From Actinophytocola oryzae (lineage in GTDB: Bacteria > Actinomycetota > Actinomycetes > Mycobacteriales > Pseudonocardiaceae): DNA of 64,000 bases. The position numbers and the translations under genes were made by a program. Every line of letters starts with the position of its first letter. Positions within the stretch are counted from its first letter, which is position 1. Location: NCBI RefSeq assembly GCF_004364325.1, contig NZ_SOCP01000007.1, positions 410,253 to 474,252 on the forward strand, given 5' to 3'. Under the pieces are notes generated by a model. That model saw only the letters and a program-made list of their open reading frames with translations. It was not told the DNA's origin and did no database searches. Of this stretch, positions 41,034 to 49,111 are shown piece after piece.

Positions 41034-42761
41034 TCACCGCGCGGCGGCGTGCCGCAGTTCCGTGACCAGCGCCGGCACGACCTCGCGCCAGTCGCCCACG
41101 ATGCCGACGTCGCTCGCCGCGAAGACCGGTGCGTCCGGGTCGGTGTTGATGGCCAGGATGGTGCCTGCCCGCCCGGCGCCGGCGAGGTGGTTCATGTTGC
41201 CCGCGAGACCGATGGCCACGTAGAGGTCGGGTGCGATGTTCCGCGCGGTGATGCCGATCTGCCGGGAGTGCGGCAGCCAGCCCGCGTCGGTGACCTTGCG
41301 GGTCGCGGCCATCTCCGCGCCGAGCAGTGCGGCGAGGGGCTCGAGTCGGCCGTACTCGGCGGGGTCGACGCCGCGGCCGACGGCGATCACCGCCGTCGCG
41401 CGGTCGAGCGCGTCGTAGTCGTCCTCGACGACCTGTCCTCCTCGCTCGATCGCCGGGTCGGCGGGCACCACGAGTTCCCGTCGCGGCACGGTTCCCGGGG
41501 GCCGGTCCGCTCGCGGTTCGAGGTTCCCGGTGCGCAGTGTCGCGATCCGGGTGGCGCCGAGCCCGGTGATCTCGGCGAGACCGCCGTCGCCGACCGGTTT
41601 CAGCCCGGTCAGGGTGCCGTTCGCGGACTCGACGGCGAGCAGGTCGGACATGATGCCGGCGTCGAGGCGGACCGCGAGCCGCGCGAGGGTCTCCCGTTCC
41701 CACGAGCCGGACCCGCCCAGGACCGCCCAGGGCGGTCCACTGTGCCGGAAGGACTCGGCGAGCGCGGCGGCGACCGGTCTCGGCTCGTGCGCCGTGAGGT
41801 CGAGGATCTCGTCCGCGCCCCACCGCCCGGCGTCGGCGCTGCCGATGCCGGGGCACACCAGGACGACCGGCCCGGCCGCCAGTGCGGCCGCCTCACCGAG
41901 CAGCGCGCGTGTCGCCGACCGGTCGTGCCCGCTACTGACCACCAGCACGGCGTCGTCGCCGGCCGTGAGCCGATGCGCGGCGGGGACCGGCAGGGCGACC
42001 GTGGGGGGTCGGTCGGTGACGGCGAGGGCCTCGAGTGCCTTCTTGGCCTGTTCGGCCGGGTCGCCGTGCAGCACCAGCCGCTGCCTGGTGCGGGTCACCG
42101 GCCGGACGCCGGTGACCGCTGTCGGGCTCTGCCGGCCCGTCGGCAGCGCCGGGTCCAGGTCGTCCATGGTCCACCGGGTCACCGTGTCCTCGGCGGGCCA
42201 GGTGTCCTGGCCGGCCTTGGCGGGCTCGCACGAGCGTTCCGCGACGGCGACGACGGCGGGCAGGGTGATCGTCACGTCCTCGGTCCGGCCGTCGTGCTGC
42301 AGCGTGGCGGACAGCCGCCGTCCGTCGAGGTCCAGCGTGAGTGCCGGACCGGTGAAGGGGAGGCCGAGCAGTTCGGCGACCATCGCGCCGACCGCGCCGG
42401 TGCTGCCGTCGATCGAGCTGCGCCCGACGAGGACGAGGTCGGCCGGGCCGAGGCGCGTGACGGCGGCGGCCAGTGCCCTGGCCGTGACGAGGCAGTCGGC
42501 GCCGGCGAGCCGGGGGTCGCAGAGGTGGACGGTCTCCTCGACCCCGCAGGCCGCCGCCTCCAGCGCCACGTCCACCGCGGAGGGCGGCCCCATCGTGATC
42601 ACCGCGGCCCGGCCGAACCGGACGGCGACGGTGACCGCGCGCCGGCACCACGGGTTCATCTCGGCGACGAGGCCGTCGCGGGCGAGTCGCCCGTCGGCGC
42701 CCAGCGCCAGATCGCCCCGGGGGACCTGTTTGACGAGCGCGATGGTGCGCAGGGCGGTCAT
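41034..42761 (-). CDS. Fused electron-transfer flavoprotein (EtfB-EtfA in one chain)
   Basis: The 575-residue protein starts with an ETF beta domain (LRTIALVKQVPRGDLALGAD; VLVGRSSIDGSTGAVGAMVA). It continues, after a linker near residue 255, into an ETF alpha chain whose C-terminal FAD domain is clear (GAEMAATRKVTDAGWLPHSR; QIGITARNIAPDLYVAIGLA; AGTILAINTDPDAPVFAASD). ETFs normally are two chains that collect electrons from flavin dehydrogenases. ATG 42761 overlaps the VIT1-like stop. A longer upstream frame runs through that gene and is rejected. A role in reductive iron release is speculative. Confidence 0.85.
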   Translation of the reverse strand: MTALRTIALVKQVPRGDLALGADGRLARDGLVAEMNPWCRRAVTVAVRFGRAAVITMGPPSAVDVALEAAACGVEETVHLCDPRLAGADCLVTARALAAAVTRLGPADLVLVGRSSIDGSTGAVGAMVAELLGLPFTGPALTLDLDGRRLSATLQHDGRTEDVTITLPAVVAVAERSCEPAKAGQDTWPAEDTVTRWTMDDLDPALPTGRQSPTAVTGVRPVTRTRQRLVLHGDPAEQAKKALEALAVTDRPPTVALPVPAAHRLTAGDDAVLVVSSGHDRSATRALLGEAAALAAGPVVLVCPGIGSADAGRWGADEILDLTAHEPRPVAAALAESFRHSGPPWAVLGGSGSWERETLARLAVRLDAGIMSDLLAVESANGTLTGLKPVGDGGLAEITGLGATRIATLRTGNLEPRADRPPGTVPRRELVVPADPAIERGGQVVEDDYDALDRATAVIAVGRGVDPAEYGRLEPLAALLGAEMAATRKVTDAGWLPHSRQIGITARNIAPDLYVAIGLAGNMNHLAGAGRAGTILAINTDPDAPVFAASDVGIVGDWREVVPALVTELRHAAAR

Positions 42762-43477
42762 GAGAGCCCGACCCCGACGAGCAGCCCGACACCGTAGGTC
42801 ACGGCGGCCGACAGCCCACCGAGCACGAGCTGGCGGGAGCCGCCGTACCACAGTGGACGGCTGGTGAGCCGCGCGGTCAGCGCGCCGGTCCCCACCAGGG
42901 CGATCGCGCCGACCGCCAGTGCGGGCAGCACGCTCGCGGCCCCGAGGAGGAAGGGCAGCAGCGGGATGAGTGCCCCGACGGCGAAGGCGACGAACGACGA
43001 TCCGGCGGCGACCCGGGGCGAGGGCAGGTCGTCCGGGTCGACACCGAGCTCCTCGCGCACGTGCACCCGCCAGACGACCTCGTCGTCGGCGGACAGGTCG
43101 CGGGCGACCTTGGCGGCCAGCTCGGGACGCACCCCCCTCGCCTCGAACGTCCGCGTGAGCTCCGCCAGCTCCTCCTGAGGGTGGACCTCGAGCTCGCGGC
43201 GTTCGACCGCGATCTCCTTCTGGGTCAGCTCGTTCTGCGAGGACACCGACGTGAACTCGCCGGTGGCCATCGAGCACGCCCCTGCGACGAGGCCCGCGAG
43301 CCCGGTGACCACCACGGTGTGGCCCCCGGCGCCCCCACCGACCACGCCGGCCACGAGCGCGAGGTTCGACACGAGCCCGTCCATCACCCCGAACGTCGCC
43401 GGGCGCAGCCAGCCGCCGGTGACATCGCGGTGCGCGTGGTGCATCTCGGGTGGGCTGGTCTCGGCGGATGTCGTCAT
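42758..43477 (-). CDS. VIT1/CCC1-family iron/manganese transporter
   Basis: The 239-residue protein matches bacterial VIT family members: GVMDGLVSNLALVAGVVGGG at TM1-2, ATGEFTSVSSQNEL with the transport-site Met/Glu, a cytosolic metal-binding helix (Glu-rich, EIAVERRELEVHPQEELAEL) and three C-terminal spans. These proteins move Fe2+/Mn2+ out of the cytosol. It heads a leftward unit with the fused ETF and RpiR 1. An RpiR-type operator (43491-43506) lies 14 bases upstream of its start. Confidence 0.88.
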   Translation of the reverse strand: MTTSAETSPPEMHHAHRDVTGGWLRPATFGVMDGLVSNLALVAGVVGGGAGGHTVVVTGLAGLVAGACSMATGEFTSVSSQNELTQKEIAVERRELEVHPQEELAELTRTFEARGVRPELAAKVARDLSADDEVVWRVHVREELGVDPDDLPSPRVAAGSSFVAFAVGALIPLLPFLLGAASVLPALAVGAIALVGTGALTARLTSRPLWYGGSRQLVLGGLSAAVTYGVGLLVGVGLS

Positions 43478-43490
43478 GAGCTTCCCGTCT

Positions 43491-43506
43491 TGTTGTAGAT
43501 GCTACG
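43491..43506. promoter_or_regulatory. RpiR-type operator candidate 5
   Basis: TGTTGTAGATGCTACG in the 71-bp divergent gap between the VIT1-like and SGNH hydrolase genes, close enough to the VIT1 start to block it. Confidence 0.6.
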
Positions 43507-43521
43507 ATCATAGTCGACAGT

Positions 43522-43537
43522 TGTCGTCGACGCTACC
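43522..43537. promoter_or_regulatory. RpiR-type operator candidate 6
   Basis: TGTCGTCGACGCTACC, a weaker copy 31 bp from site 5 (start to start), the same spacing as between sites 1 and 2. Confidence 0.45.
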
Positions 43538-43548
43538 GAGGTGAGGAT

Positions 43549-44604
43549 GTGCTGACCGAGCTGGCGCCGGGCGACCCCCGGCTGGGACTGACCGGACACG
43601 CCGAGCTGGTCCCGGGAAAGGTGGGAGAGCTGCCCTGGCGGTTGCCGGTGCGGAGAACGCGCGGGCTGATCCAGCCCCGGCTGCTCGAGCGGGCCATGAT
43701 GGCGGCCGGGGTCCGGCTGGACCTGGAGACCGACGCCACCGCGTTCGCATGGGACGTCGCCGTGGCCGCCGCGGTCAGCGACGCCCGTCCGTCCCGCCCG
43801 TCCAACGCCCGCCCGCCGGCGCCGTTCGACGTCGTGGTGGACGGGTCCCTCGTGGCGCGCAGGCGGATCGAGGGACGGGGGGTGCTCGCCGTCGAGGGGT
43901 TGGCGAACACGCCCAAACGAGTCCAGATCTGGTTGCCCCAGCTCGGGTACACCGAGCTGGGGCAGCTTCGGCTGCCGCCCGGCGCCCAGGTCGAGGCGGC
44001 GGTCCCGCGACCGAGGTGGATTGGCTACGGCAGCTCGATCACGCACTGCACCGGGGCGGATGGGCCGACCGAGACGTGGCCCGCGCTGGTCGCCGCCGCC
44101 CACGACTGGGACCTGCGTTGTCTTGGCTTCGGCGGCGAGTGCCATCTCGACCAGGTCGTGGCCCGGTTCATCCGCGACTGCCCCGCCGACCTGATCAGCC
44201 TGTGTCTCGGGGCGAACGTCTACGGCCGCACCACGTTCTCGGCACGCTCGTTCGTCCCGGCCGTGACCGGCTTCGTGCAGACGATCCGGGACGGGCACCC
44301 CGATGTGCCGCTGGTGGTGCAGACTCCGATCCACTACGACAGGGGTGAGGACGTGCCGAACGCGGTCGGGGTCACGGTCGCGGACCTCCGCGAGCTGCTG
44401 GCCGAGGCGGTCGACGCGTTGCGGGACAGCGGTTACGGCGACATCCACCTGATCGACGGCCGCGCCGCGTTCGGCCCGGCGGACGCGGCACTGCTCGCCG
44501 ACGGGTTGCACCCGAACCCCGAGGGCTACCGGTTGATGGCCACCAGGCTGGCGCCGCTGCTGGGCGACGTGGCGACCCGGACGGTCGATCGCGTGGCAGG
44601 TTGA
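43549..44604 (+). CDS. SGNH/GDSL-family esterase with N-terminal beta domain
   Basis: The 351-residue protein has a beta-sandwich-like N-terminal part (to about residue 150) and an SGNH hydrolase domain: block I WIGYGSSIT (nucleophile Ser163), block II GFGGECHL, block III LCLGANVYG and block V DGLHPNPEGY with the catalytic Asp/His. The layout resembles CE2/CE3-like carbohydrate esterases. No signal peptide is apparent, so it would de-esterify an imported compound. GTG 43549 has GAGGTGAGG just upstream. Transcription starts from the operator-bearing gap shared with the VIT1-like gene. Confidence 0.8.
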   Translation: MLTELAPGDPRLGLTGHAELVPGKVGELPWRLPVRRTRGLIQPRLLERAMMAAGVRLDLETDATAFAWDVAVAAAVSDARPSRPSNARPPAPFDVVVDGSLVARRRIEGRGVLAVEGLANTPKRVQIWLPQLGYTELGQLRLPPGAQVEAAVPRPRWIGYGSSITHCTGADGPTETWPALVAAAHDWDLRCLGFGGECHLDQVVARFIRDCPADLISLCLGANVYGRTTFSARSFVPAVTGFVQTIRDGHPDVPLVVQTPIHYDRGEDVPNAVGVTVADLRELLAEAVDALRDSGYGDIHLIDGRAAFGPADAALLADGLHPNPEGYRLMATRLAPLLGDVATRTVDRVAG

Positions 44605-44616
44605 GGCGTGCGCCCG

Positions 44617-45492
44617 TCACCGGCCGCGTTCCTCCCGCAGGTCGTCCCGCAGCCGGTTCATCAACGTGAGCGAGCGCAGTGCCGGCTCGGACTCGGTGAC
44701 GGCGATGGCGAGGACCAGCGCCTCGAACACGGCGAGGGTCGTGGCCTGCATCCGGTACAGCTGCGCGGTGCCGGTCGGCGTGGTCAGCACGACCGCCACC
44801 CGGTCGCGCAGCGCCTCGCCGAGGTTGTTCGTCACCAGGACCACGGTCGCGCCGACCTCCTTGGCGTGGTCGAGGGCCACCTCGACCTCGACGGTGATCT
44901 GCTCGTGCAACACCAGCACGACCACGTCCCGCTCGGTCAGTCGGATCAGGTCGTCGGCGAGCAGGAACCCCGACGGCAGGGCGACCTGGGCCCGGTAGCC
45001 GAGCCGCGTGAGCCGCAGTGCCAGGTACCGGCCGAGCATGGCGAGCGGGCCGGTGCCCATCACGACGATCTCCCGTGCCCCACGCAGCGCGGTGACGGCC
45101 GCGGTGAACTGGGCGGGCCGGATCGTGCTCCTGGCCTCCTCGAGCAGGCTGATGCTCTCACCCAGCACGTCCGACAGCAGCGAGTCCGGGTCTGAGCCGA
45201 CGAGGTCGACCCGGCGACCCAACCGACCGGCCGGGGTGAGCCGCTCCCGCACGGCCTCCTGCAGGGTCTTCTTGAGCGCCGGCAGCCCGGGGTAGCCGAG
45301 TGCCTTGACCGTGCGGATGACGGTGGCGTCGCTGGTGTCGGTGGCGCGGCCGAGTGCCTCCGCGGAGGAGAACGCCGCCTCGTCGGGGTGGCGGGCGAGG
45401 TAGCGCGCGACCCTCAGCTCGGTCGTGGTCAGCGAGTCCAGCCGGGCGGCGACCCGTTCGGCGAGCGACCCCGTCTCGTCGGCAGCGCGCAC
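44617..45492 (-). CDS. RpiR-family regulator 2
   Basis: The protein (291 residues from GTG 45492) is a close paralogue of RpiR 1: the HTH contains FSSAEALGRATDTSDATVIR, then TVKALGYPGLPALKKTLQEA, and the SIS domain IVVMGTGPLAMLGRYLALRL. GTG 45492 is chosen because GGGAGG sits eight bases upstream; a frame from GTG 45534 would start inside operator 7. It converges on the SGNH gene and follows RpiR 3 on the same strand, with the operator between them. Confidence 0.85.
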   Translation of the reverse strand: MRAADETGSLAERVAARLDSLTTTELRVARYLARHPDEAAFSSAEALGRATDTSDATVIRTVKALGYPGLPALKKTLQEAVRERLTPAGRLGRRVDLVGSDPDSLLSDVLGESISLLEEARSTIRPAQFTAAVTALRGAREIVVMGTGPLAMLGRYLALRLTRLGYRAQVALPSGFLLADDLIRLTERDVVVLVLHEQITVEVEVALDHAKEVGATVVLVTNNLGEALRDRVAVVLTTPTGTAQLYRMQATTLAVFEALVLAIAVTESEPALRSLTLMNRLRDDLREERGR

Positions 45493-45522
45493 AACCGCCA
45501 CCTCCCTGGACCCCGGCGTGCC

Positions 45523-45538
45523 TGTAGTGAACACTACC
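45523..45538. promoter_or_regulatory. RpiR-type operator candidate 7
   Basis: TGTAGTGAACACTACC between RpiR 3 and RpiR 2, 31 bases upstream of the chosen RpiR 2 start. It suggests autoregulation. Confidence 0.65.
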
Positions 45539-45576
45539 CACTATATCGATCAGTGCAGTGAATGCCACTGTCGGAG

Positions 45577-46497
45577 TCACCTCGGGGCCTGGCCACCACG
45601 GCGTGGGCGGCGGGCGGGTGTCTCGTTCCGGGTGGACTGGGTCAACGCGGCACGCAGCGAGTTGAGCAGTTCGGACGTGGCGGTGGCACGTTCTCGTTCC
45701 CTGGTCGCGATGCCGAGCGCGAGGCAGTCGGTGAGCAGCAGCGCGCTGAGCCCCTCGCCGGTGAAGCCCGAACCGGAGTGCACCGCGGCGAGGGTGAGCG
45801 TCACCCGGTCGGCGAGGACGGGGAGCAGCGCGTCGGAGACCAGGATGATCGGTGCGCCGACCGTCCGCGCGTGGTCGAGCACGACGTGCACGTCGTTGAT
45901 CAGCCGGCCGGGCACGTAGAGGACCACGACATCGGACCCACGCAGGCCCAGCAGGTCGTCGGCGAGCCGGAAGCCGGTCGCGGTGATCTGGCGGGTCTGC
46001 CTGCCGAGCCTGCGCAGCCGCAGGGTGAGGTACTGCGCGCTCAGCTCCGAAGGACCGAGCCCGAAGCTCACGACCTCACGGGCGGCCATGAGCAGGTCCA
46101 CGGCGGCGACGAAGTCCTCGTCCGTGATCAGCCTGCGGGTCTCGTCGAGCCGTTCCGTCGCCTCGGCGAACACGTGGTCCAGCAGAGTCGAGGTCTCGTG
46201 GCCCGCCTTGTCGATGCGGCTGCGCAGGCGTGCCGAGGGCCGGACGCCGCCGAGTGCGCGCCGGCCGGCCTCCCGCTTCAGCTCGGGCAGGCCCGAGTAA
46301 CCCAGTGCCTTGGCGGTGCGGATGACGGTCGCGTCACTGGTGTCGGTCGCCTCGGCGATCTCGTCGGCCGTCGCGAAGACGATCTCCAGGACGTGGTCGC
46401 GCAGGTACTCGGCGACCCGGCGCTCCGCGGGGGACAGCTCCGCGAGCTTGGCCGTGACCCGGTCGCGCAGTGGTCCGTCGGCGGACGGTGTGTTCAC
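45577..46497 (-). CDS. RpiR-family regulator 3
   Basis: The 306-residue protein has the RpiR HTH (SPAERRVAEYLRDHVLEIVF; TDTSDATVIRTAKALGYSGL) and SIS domain (VVSFGLGPSELSAQYLTLRL; GSDVVVLYVPGRLINDVHVV), more diverged from RpiR 1 and 2 outside the recognition helix. It starts at GTG 46497 and diverges from the dehydrogenase-hydrolase operon across a gap with two operator copies. Three RpiR paralogues in 6.5 kb suggest different effectors acting on shared sites. Confidence 0.87.
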   Translation of the reverse strand: MNTPSADGPLRDRVTAKLAELSPAERRVAEYLRDHVLEIVFATADEIAEATDTSDATVIRTAKALGYSGLPELKREAGRRALGGVRPSARLRSRIDKAGHETSTLLDHVFAEATERLDETRRLITDEDFVAAVDLLMAAREVVSFGLGPSELSAQYLTLRLRRLGRQTRQITATGFRLADDLLGLRGSDVVVLYVPGRLINDVHVVLDHARTVGAPIILVSDALLPVLADRVTLTLAAVHSGSGFTGEGLSALLLTDCLALGIATRERERATATSELLNSLRAALTQSTRNETPARRPRRGGQAPR

Positions 46498-46534
46498 GGC
46501 GGCGGTTGACTTTCTCGTCGTGGTGGCAGAATAT

Positions 46535-46550
46535 CGTAGTAGATACTACA
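46535..46550. promoter_or_regulatory. RpiR-type operator candidate 8
   Basis: CGTAGTAGATACTACA in the divergent RpiR 3/dehydrogenase control region. Confidence 0.65.
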
Positions 46551-46566
46551 GCTTTGGCGATCCAGT

Positions 46567-46582
46567 CGTAGGGTCAACTACA
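46567..46582. promoter_or_regulatory. RpiR-type operator candidate 9
   Basis: CGTAGGGTCAACTACA, 32 bp from site 8 (start to start); the paired spacing near three helical turns recurs as at sites 1-2 and 5-6. Confidence 0.6.
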
Positions 46583-46622
46583 TCCACCGACGGTACCAGG
46601 GAGCGAGGGGACCACCGCACCC

Positions 46623-47729
46623 ATGAAAGTGCTCGTGCTGCCCGGAGACGGCATCGGCCCGGAGATCGTCACCCCGACCGTGGCGGTGCTCGACGCGGCC
46701 GACCGCGCCTATGGCCTCGGCTTCGCGCTGGAGTTCGCAGACATCGGTCTCGCGAGCCTCGCCACGCACGGCACCACCCTGCCGGCGGCGGTGCTCGACC
46801 GGATCCCGGAGGTCGACGGCGTGGTCCTGGGGCCGGTGTCGCACTACGACTACCCGTCGCGGGACCAGGGCGGGATCAACCCGTCGGCGGAGCTGCGCGT
46901 GCGGTTCGAGCTGTTCGCCGGCGTCCGGCCGTGCCGGTCGCTTGCGGGCCTGTCCGTCCCGCGTGGACCGATGGACCTGGTGATCGTGCGGGAGAACACC
47001 GAGGGCTTCTACTCCGACCGCAACATGTTCGCGGGCAGCGGCGAGTTCATGCCGGACCAGGACAACGCCTTCAGCATCAGGAAGATCAGCGCCCGGGGGT
47101 GCGAACGCGTGGCGCGTGCCGCGTTCGAGCTGGCCGCCCGCCGCCGCGGCAGGGTGACGGCGGTGCACAAGGCGAACGTGCTCAGGCTGTCCGACGGGCT
47201 CTTCCTCCGCGAGGTCCGTGCGGTGGCGGCGGACTTCCCGGGCGTCGCGCTCGACGAGCTGATCGTCGACGCCGCCGCGGCGGCGCTGATCCGGCGCCCC
47301 GACACGTTCGACGTCATCGTCACCACGAACATGTTCGGCGACATCCTGTCCGACGAGGCGGCGGAGCTGTCCGGCAGCCTCGGGCTCGGCGGTTCCCTCA
47401 ACGTGGGCCACGACCTCGCGGTCGCGCAGGCACAGCACGGCTCCGCGCCGGACATCGCCGGCCAGGGCGTGGCCAATCCGACCTCGCTGATCCTCTCCTC
47501 GGCCATGCTGCTCGACTGGTGGGGGCGACGCGCGGGCGACGAGGCGATGACGGCCGCCGCGGCCGGCATCCGGTCCGCGGTGGAGCAGGTCCTCGGCGAC
47601 CCGGCGACCCGCACCCGCGACCTCGGCGGTGGTCTGGGCACCGAGGACTTCGCCGCCCACGTCGTGGCGGCGGTGTCCGAGCGGCGCCGGCTCGCCACCC
47701 ACGCCGGCGCAGTCCCACCGAGACAGTGA
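46623..47729 (+). CDS. Isocitrate/isopropylmalate-type beta-decarboxylating dehydrogenase
   Basis: The 368-residue enzyme has LPGDGIGPEIV, the substrate-arginine region (ELRVRFELFAGVRPCRS), IVRENTEGFYSD, the catalytic Lys in VTAVHKANVLRLSDG, and the metal-Asp segment VTTNMFGDILSDEAAELSGS. Family members oxidise and decarboxylate 2-hydroxy acids with a 3-carboxyl group (isocitrate, isopropylmalate, malate, tartrate). Substrate cannot be read from the sequence; the context suggests a chelator-derived hydroxy acid. It heads a six-gene rightward operon behind operators 8 and 9. Confidence 0.85.
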   Translation: MKVLVLPGDGIGPEIVTPTVAVLDAADRAYGLGFALEFADIGLASLATHGTTLPAAVLDRIPEVDGVVLGPVSHYDYPSRDQGGINPSAELRVRFELFAGVRPCRSLAGLSVPRGPMDLVIVRENTEGFYSDRNMFAGSGEFMPDQDNAFSIRKISARGCERVARAAFELAARRRGRVTAVHKANVLRLSDGLFLREVRAVAADFPGVALDELIVDAAAAALIRRPDTFDVIVTTNMFGDILSDEAAELSGSLGLGGSLNVGHDLAVAQAQHGSAPDIAGQGVANPTSLILSSAMLLDWWGRRAGDEAMTAAAAGIRSAVEQVLGDPATRTRDLGGGLGTEDFAAHVVAAVSERRRLATHAGAVPPRQ

Positions 47730-47740
47730 GAGGAGCCGGC

Positions 47741-49111
47741 ATGCCGGTGTCCGTCAACCCGGCCACCGAGGCGTGGCTCGCGGAGTACGACTCGCACAAG
47801 CCAGAACAGGTCGCCGACATCGTCGCGGCCGCCGCGGCGGCCCAGCGGGGCTGGCGTGCGACTCCGCTGGAACGGCGACTGGCCCTGCTGACCGCGATCG
47901 CCGCGGAACTGCGGTCCGACGTGGACCGGTTCGCGCGGCTGATCACCAGCGAGATGGGCAAGCCCGTCACCGAGGCCCGCGCCGAGATCGAGAAGTGCGC
48001 GTGGACACTCGACCACTACGCCGAGCACGGAACCCGCTACCTCGCAGCGGAACCGGTCGTCTCCGGCGCGGCACGCAGCGAGGTCGTCCTCGAACCCCTC
48101 GGCGTGCTGCTCGCGATCATGCCGTGGAACTTCCCGTTCTGGCAGTACTTCCGGTTCCTGGCCCCGGCACTCGCGGCCGGCAACGGGGCGATCCTCAAGC
48201 ACGCCGCCAACGTCTCGGGCTGCGCGCTCGTGCTGGAGGAGGTGGTGCGGCGCGCCGGCGCCCCGGAAGGTCTGTGTGCCACCGTGCTGGTCGAGTCCAC
48301 CGCGGTCGCCGACCTCATCGCCGACGACCGCGTCGCGGCCGTCACCTTCACCGGCTCCACCGAGGTGGGGGCGATCGTGGCCGCCCAGGCGGGCGCGGCG
48401 CTGAAGAAGCACGTCCTGGAGCTCGGCGGCTCCGACCCGTTCATCGTGCTGCGCGACGCCCCGCTGGCGCGGGCGGCCACCGCCGCGGTCCGCTCGCGGT
48501 TCACCAACTCCGGCCAGAGCTGCGTCAACGCCAAGCGCTTCCTCGTCGACGAGGCGGTCGCCGACGAGTTCGTCGACCTCGTGGTGCGCGAGGCGGGCGC
48601 GCTGGTGGTCGGCGACCCGCTCGACGAGACCACCGAGATCGGCCCCCTGGCCCGCCGCGACCTCCGGGACGTACTGCACGACCAGGTCCTGCGCAGTGTC
48701 GCCGACGGCGCGGTGCCGCGTCTGGGCGGCCACCCCGGCGACGGTCCGGGCTTCTTCTACCCGCCCACCGTGCTCGACCACGTCACGCCGCGCATGGCGG
48801 CCTTCGCGGAAGAGACGTTCGGGCCGGTCGCGAGCATCACGCGGGTGCGTGACGCCGAGGAGGCCGTGGCACTGGCCAACCGCACCGAGTACGGGCTCGG
48901 GGCGGCGTTGTGGACCGAGGACCCCGCGCTGGCGCGGCGGCTCGTCCCCCTCATCGACGCGGGCGCGGTCTTCGTCAACGGCGTGGTCGCCTCCGACCCG
49001 CGCCTGCCGTTCGGCGGCATCAAGAAGTCCGGCTACGGCCGCGAGCTGGGTGGCTACGGGCTGAAGGAGTTCGTCAACGTGAAGACGGTCTGGATCGGCG
49101 AGCTGTCGTGA
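47741..49111 (+). CDS. Aldehyde dehydrogenase, succinate-semialdehyde dehydrogenase-like
   Basis: The 456-residue enzyme shows the SSADH-type features: IMPWNFPFWQYFRFLAPALA, FTGSTEVGA, catalytic Glu227 in HVLELGGSDPF, catalytic Cys261 in FTNSGQSCVNAKRF, and PFGGIKKSGYGRELG near the end. It would oxidise a small semialdehyde with NAD(P). GAGAGGAG precedes ATG 47741. Its stop overlaps the next start. The pairing with a decarboxylating dehydrogenase suggests consecutive oxidation steps. Confidence 0.88.
   Translation: MPVSVNPATEAWLAEYDSHKPEQVADIVAAAAAAQRGWRATPLERRLALLTAIAAELRSDVDRFARLITSEMGKPVTEARAEIEKCAWTLDHYAEHGTRYLAAEPVVSGAARSEVVLEPLGVLLAIMPWNFPFWQYFRFLAPALAAGNGAILKHAANVSGCALVLEEVVRRAGAPEGLCATVLVESTAVADLIADDRVAAVTFTGSTEVGAIVAAQAGAALKKHVLELGGSDPFIVLRDAPLARAATAAVRSRFTNSGQSCVNAKRFLVDEAVADEFVDLVVREAGALVVGDPLDETTEIGPLARRDLRDVLHDQVLRSVADGAVPRLGGHPGDGPGFFYPPTVLDHVTPRMAAFAEETFGPVASITRVRDAEEAVALANRTEYGLGAALWTEDPALARRLVPLIDAGAVFVNGVVASDPRLPFGGIKKSGYGRELGGYGLKEFVNVKTVWIGELS

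Noticed and set aside
42762..43511. A 5' extension that would join VIT1-region sequence to the ETF fusion in one frame
   Set aside because: The extension is arginine-rich and runs out of frame through a clear VIT1-family gene. The ETF beta start at 42761 matches the family N-terminus.
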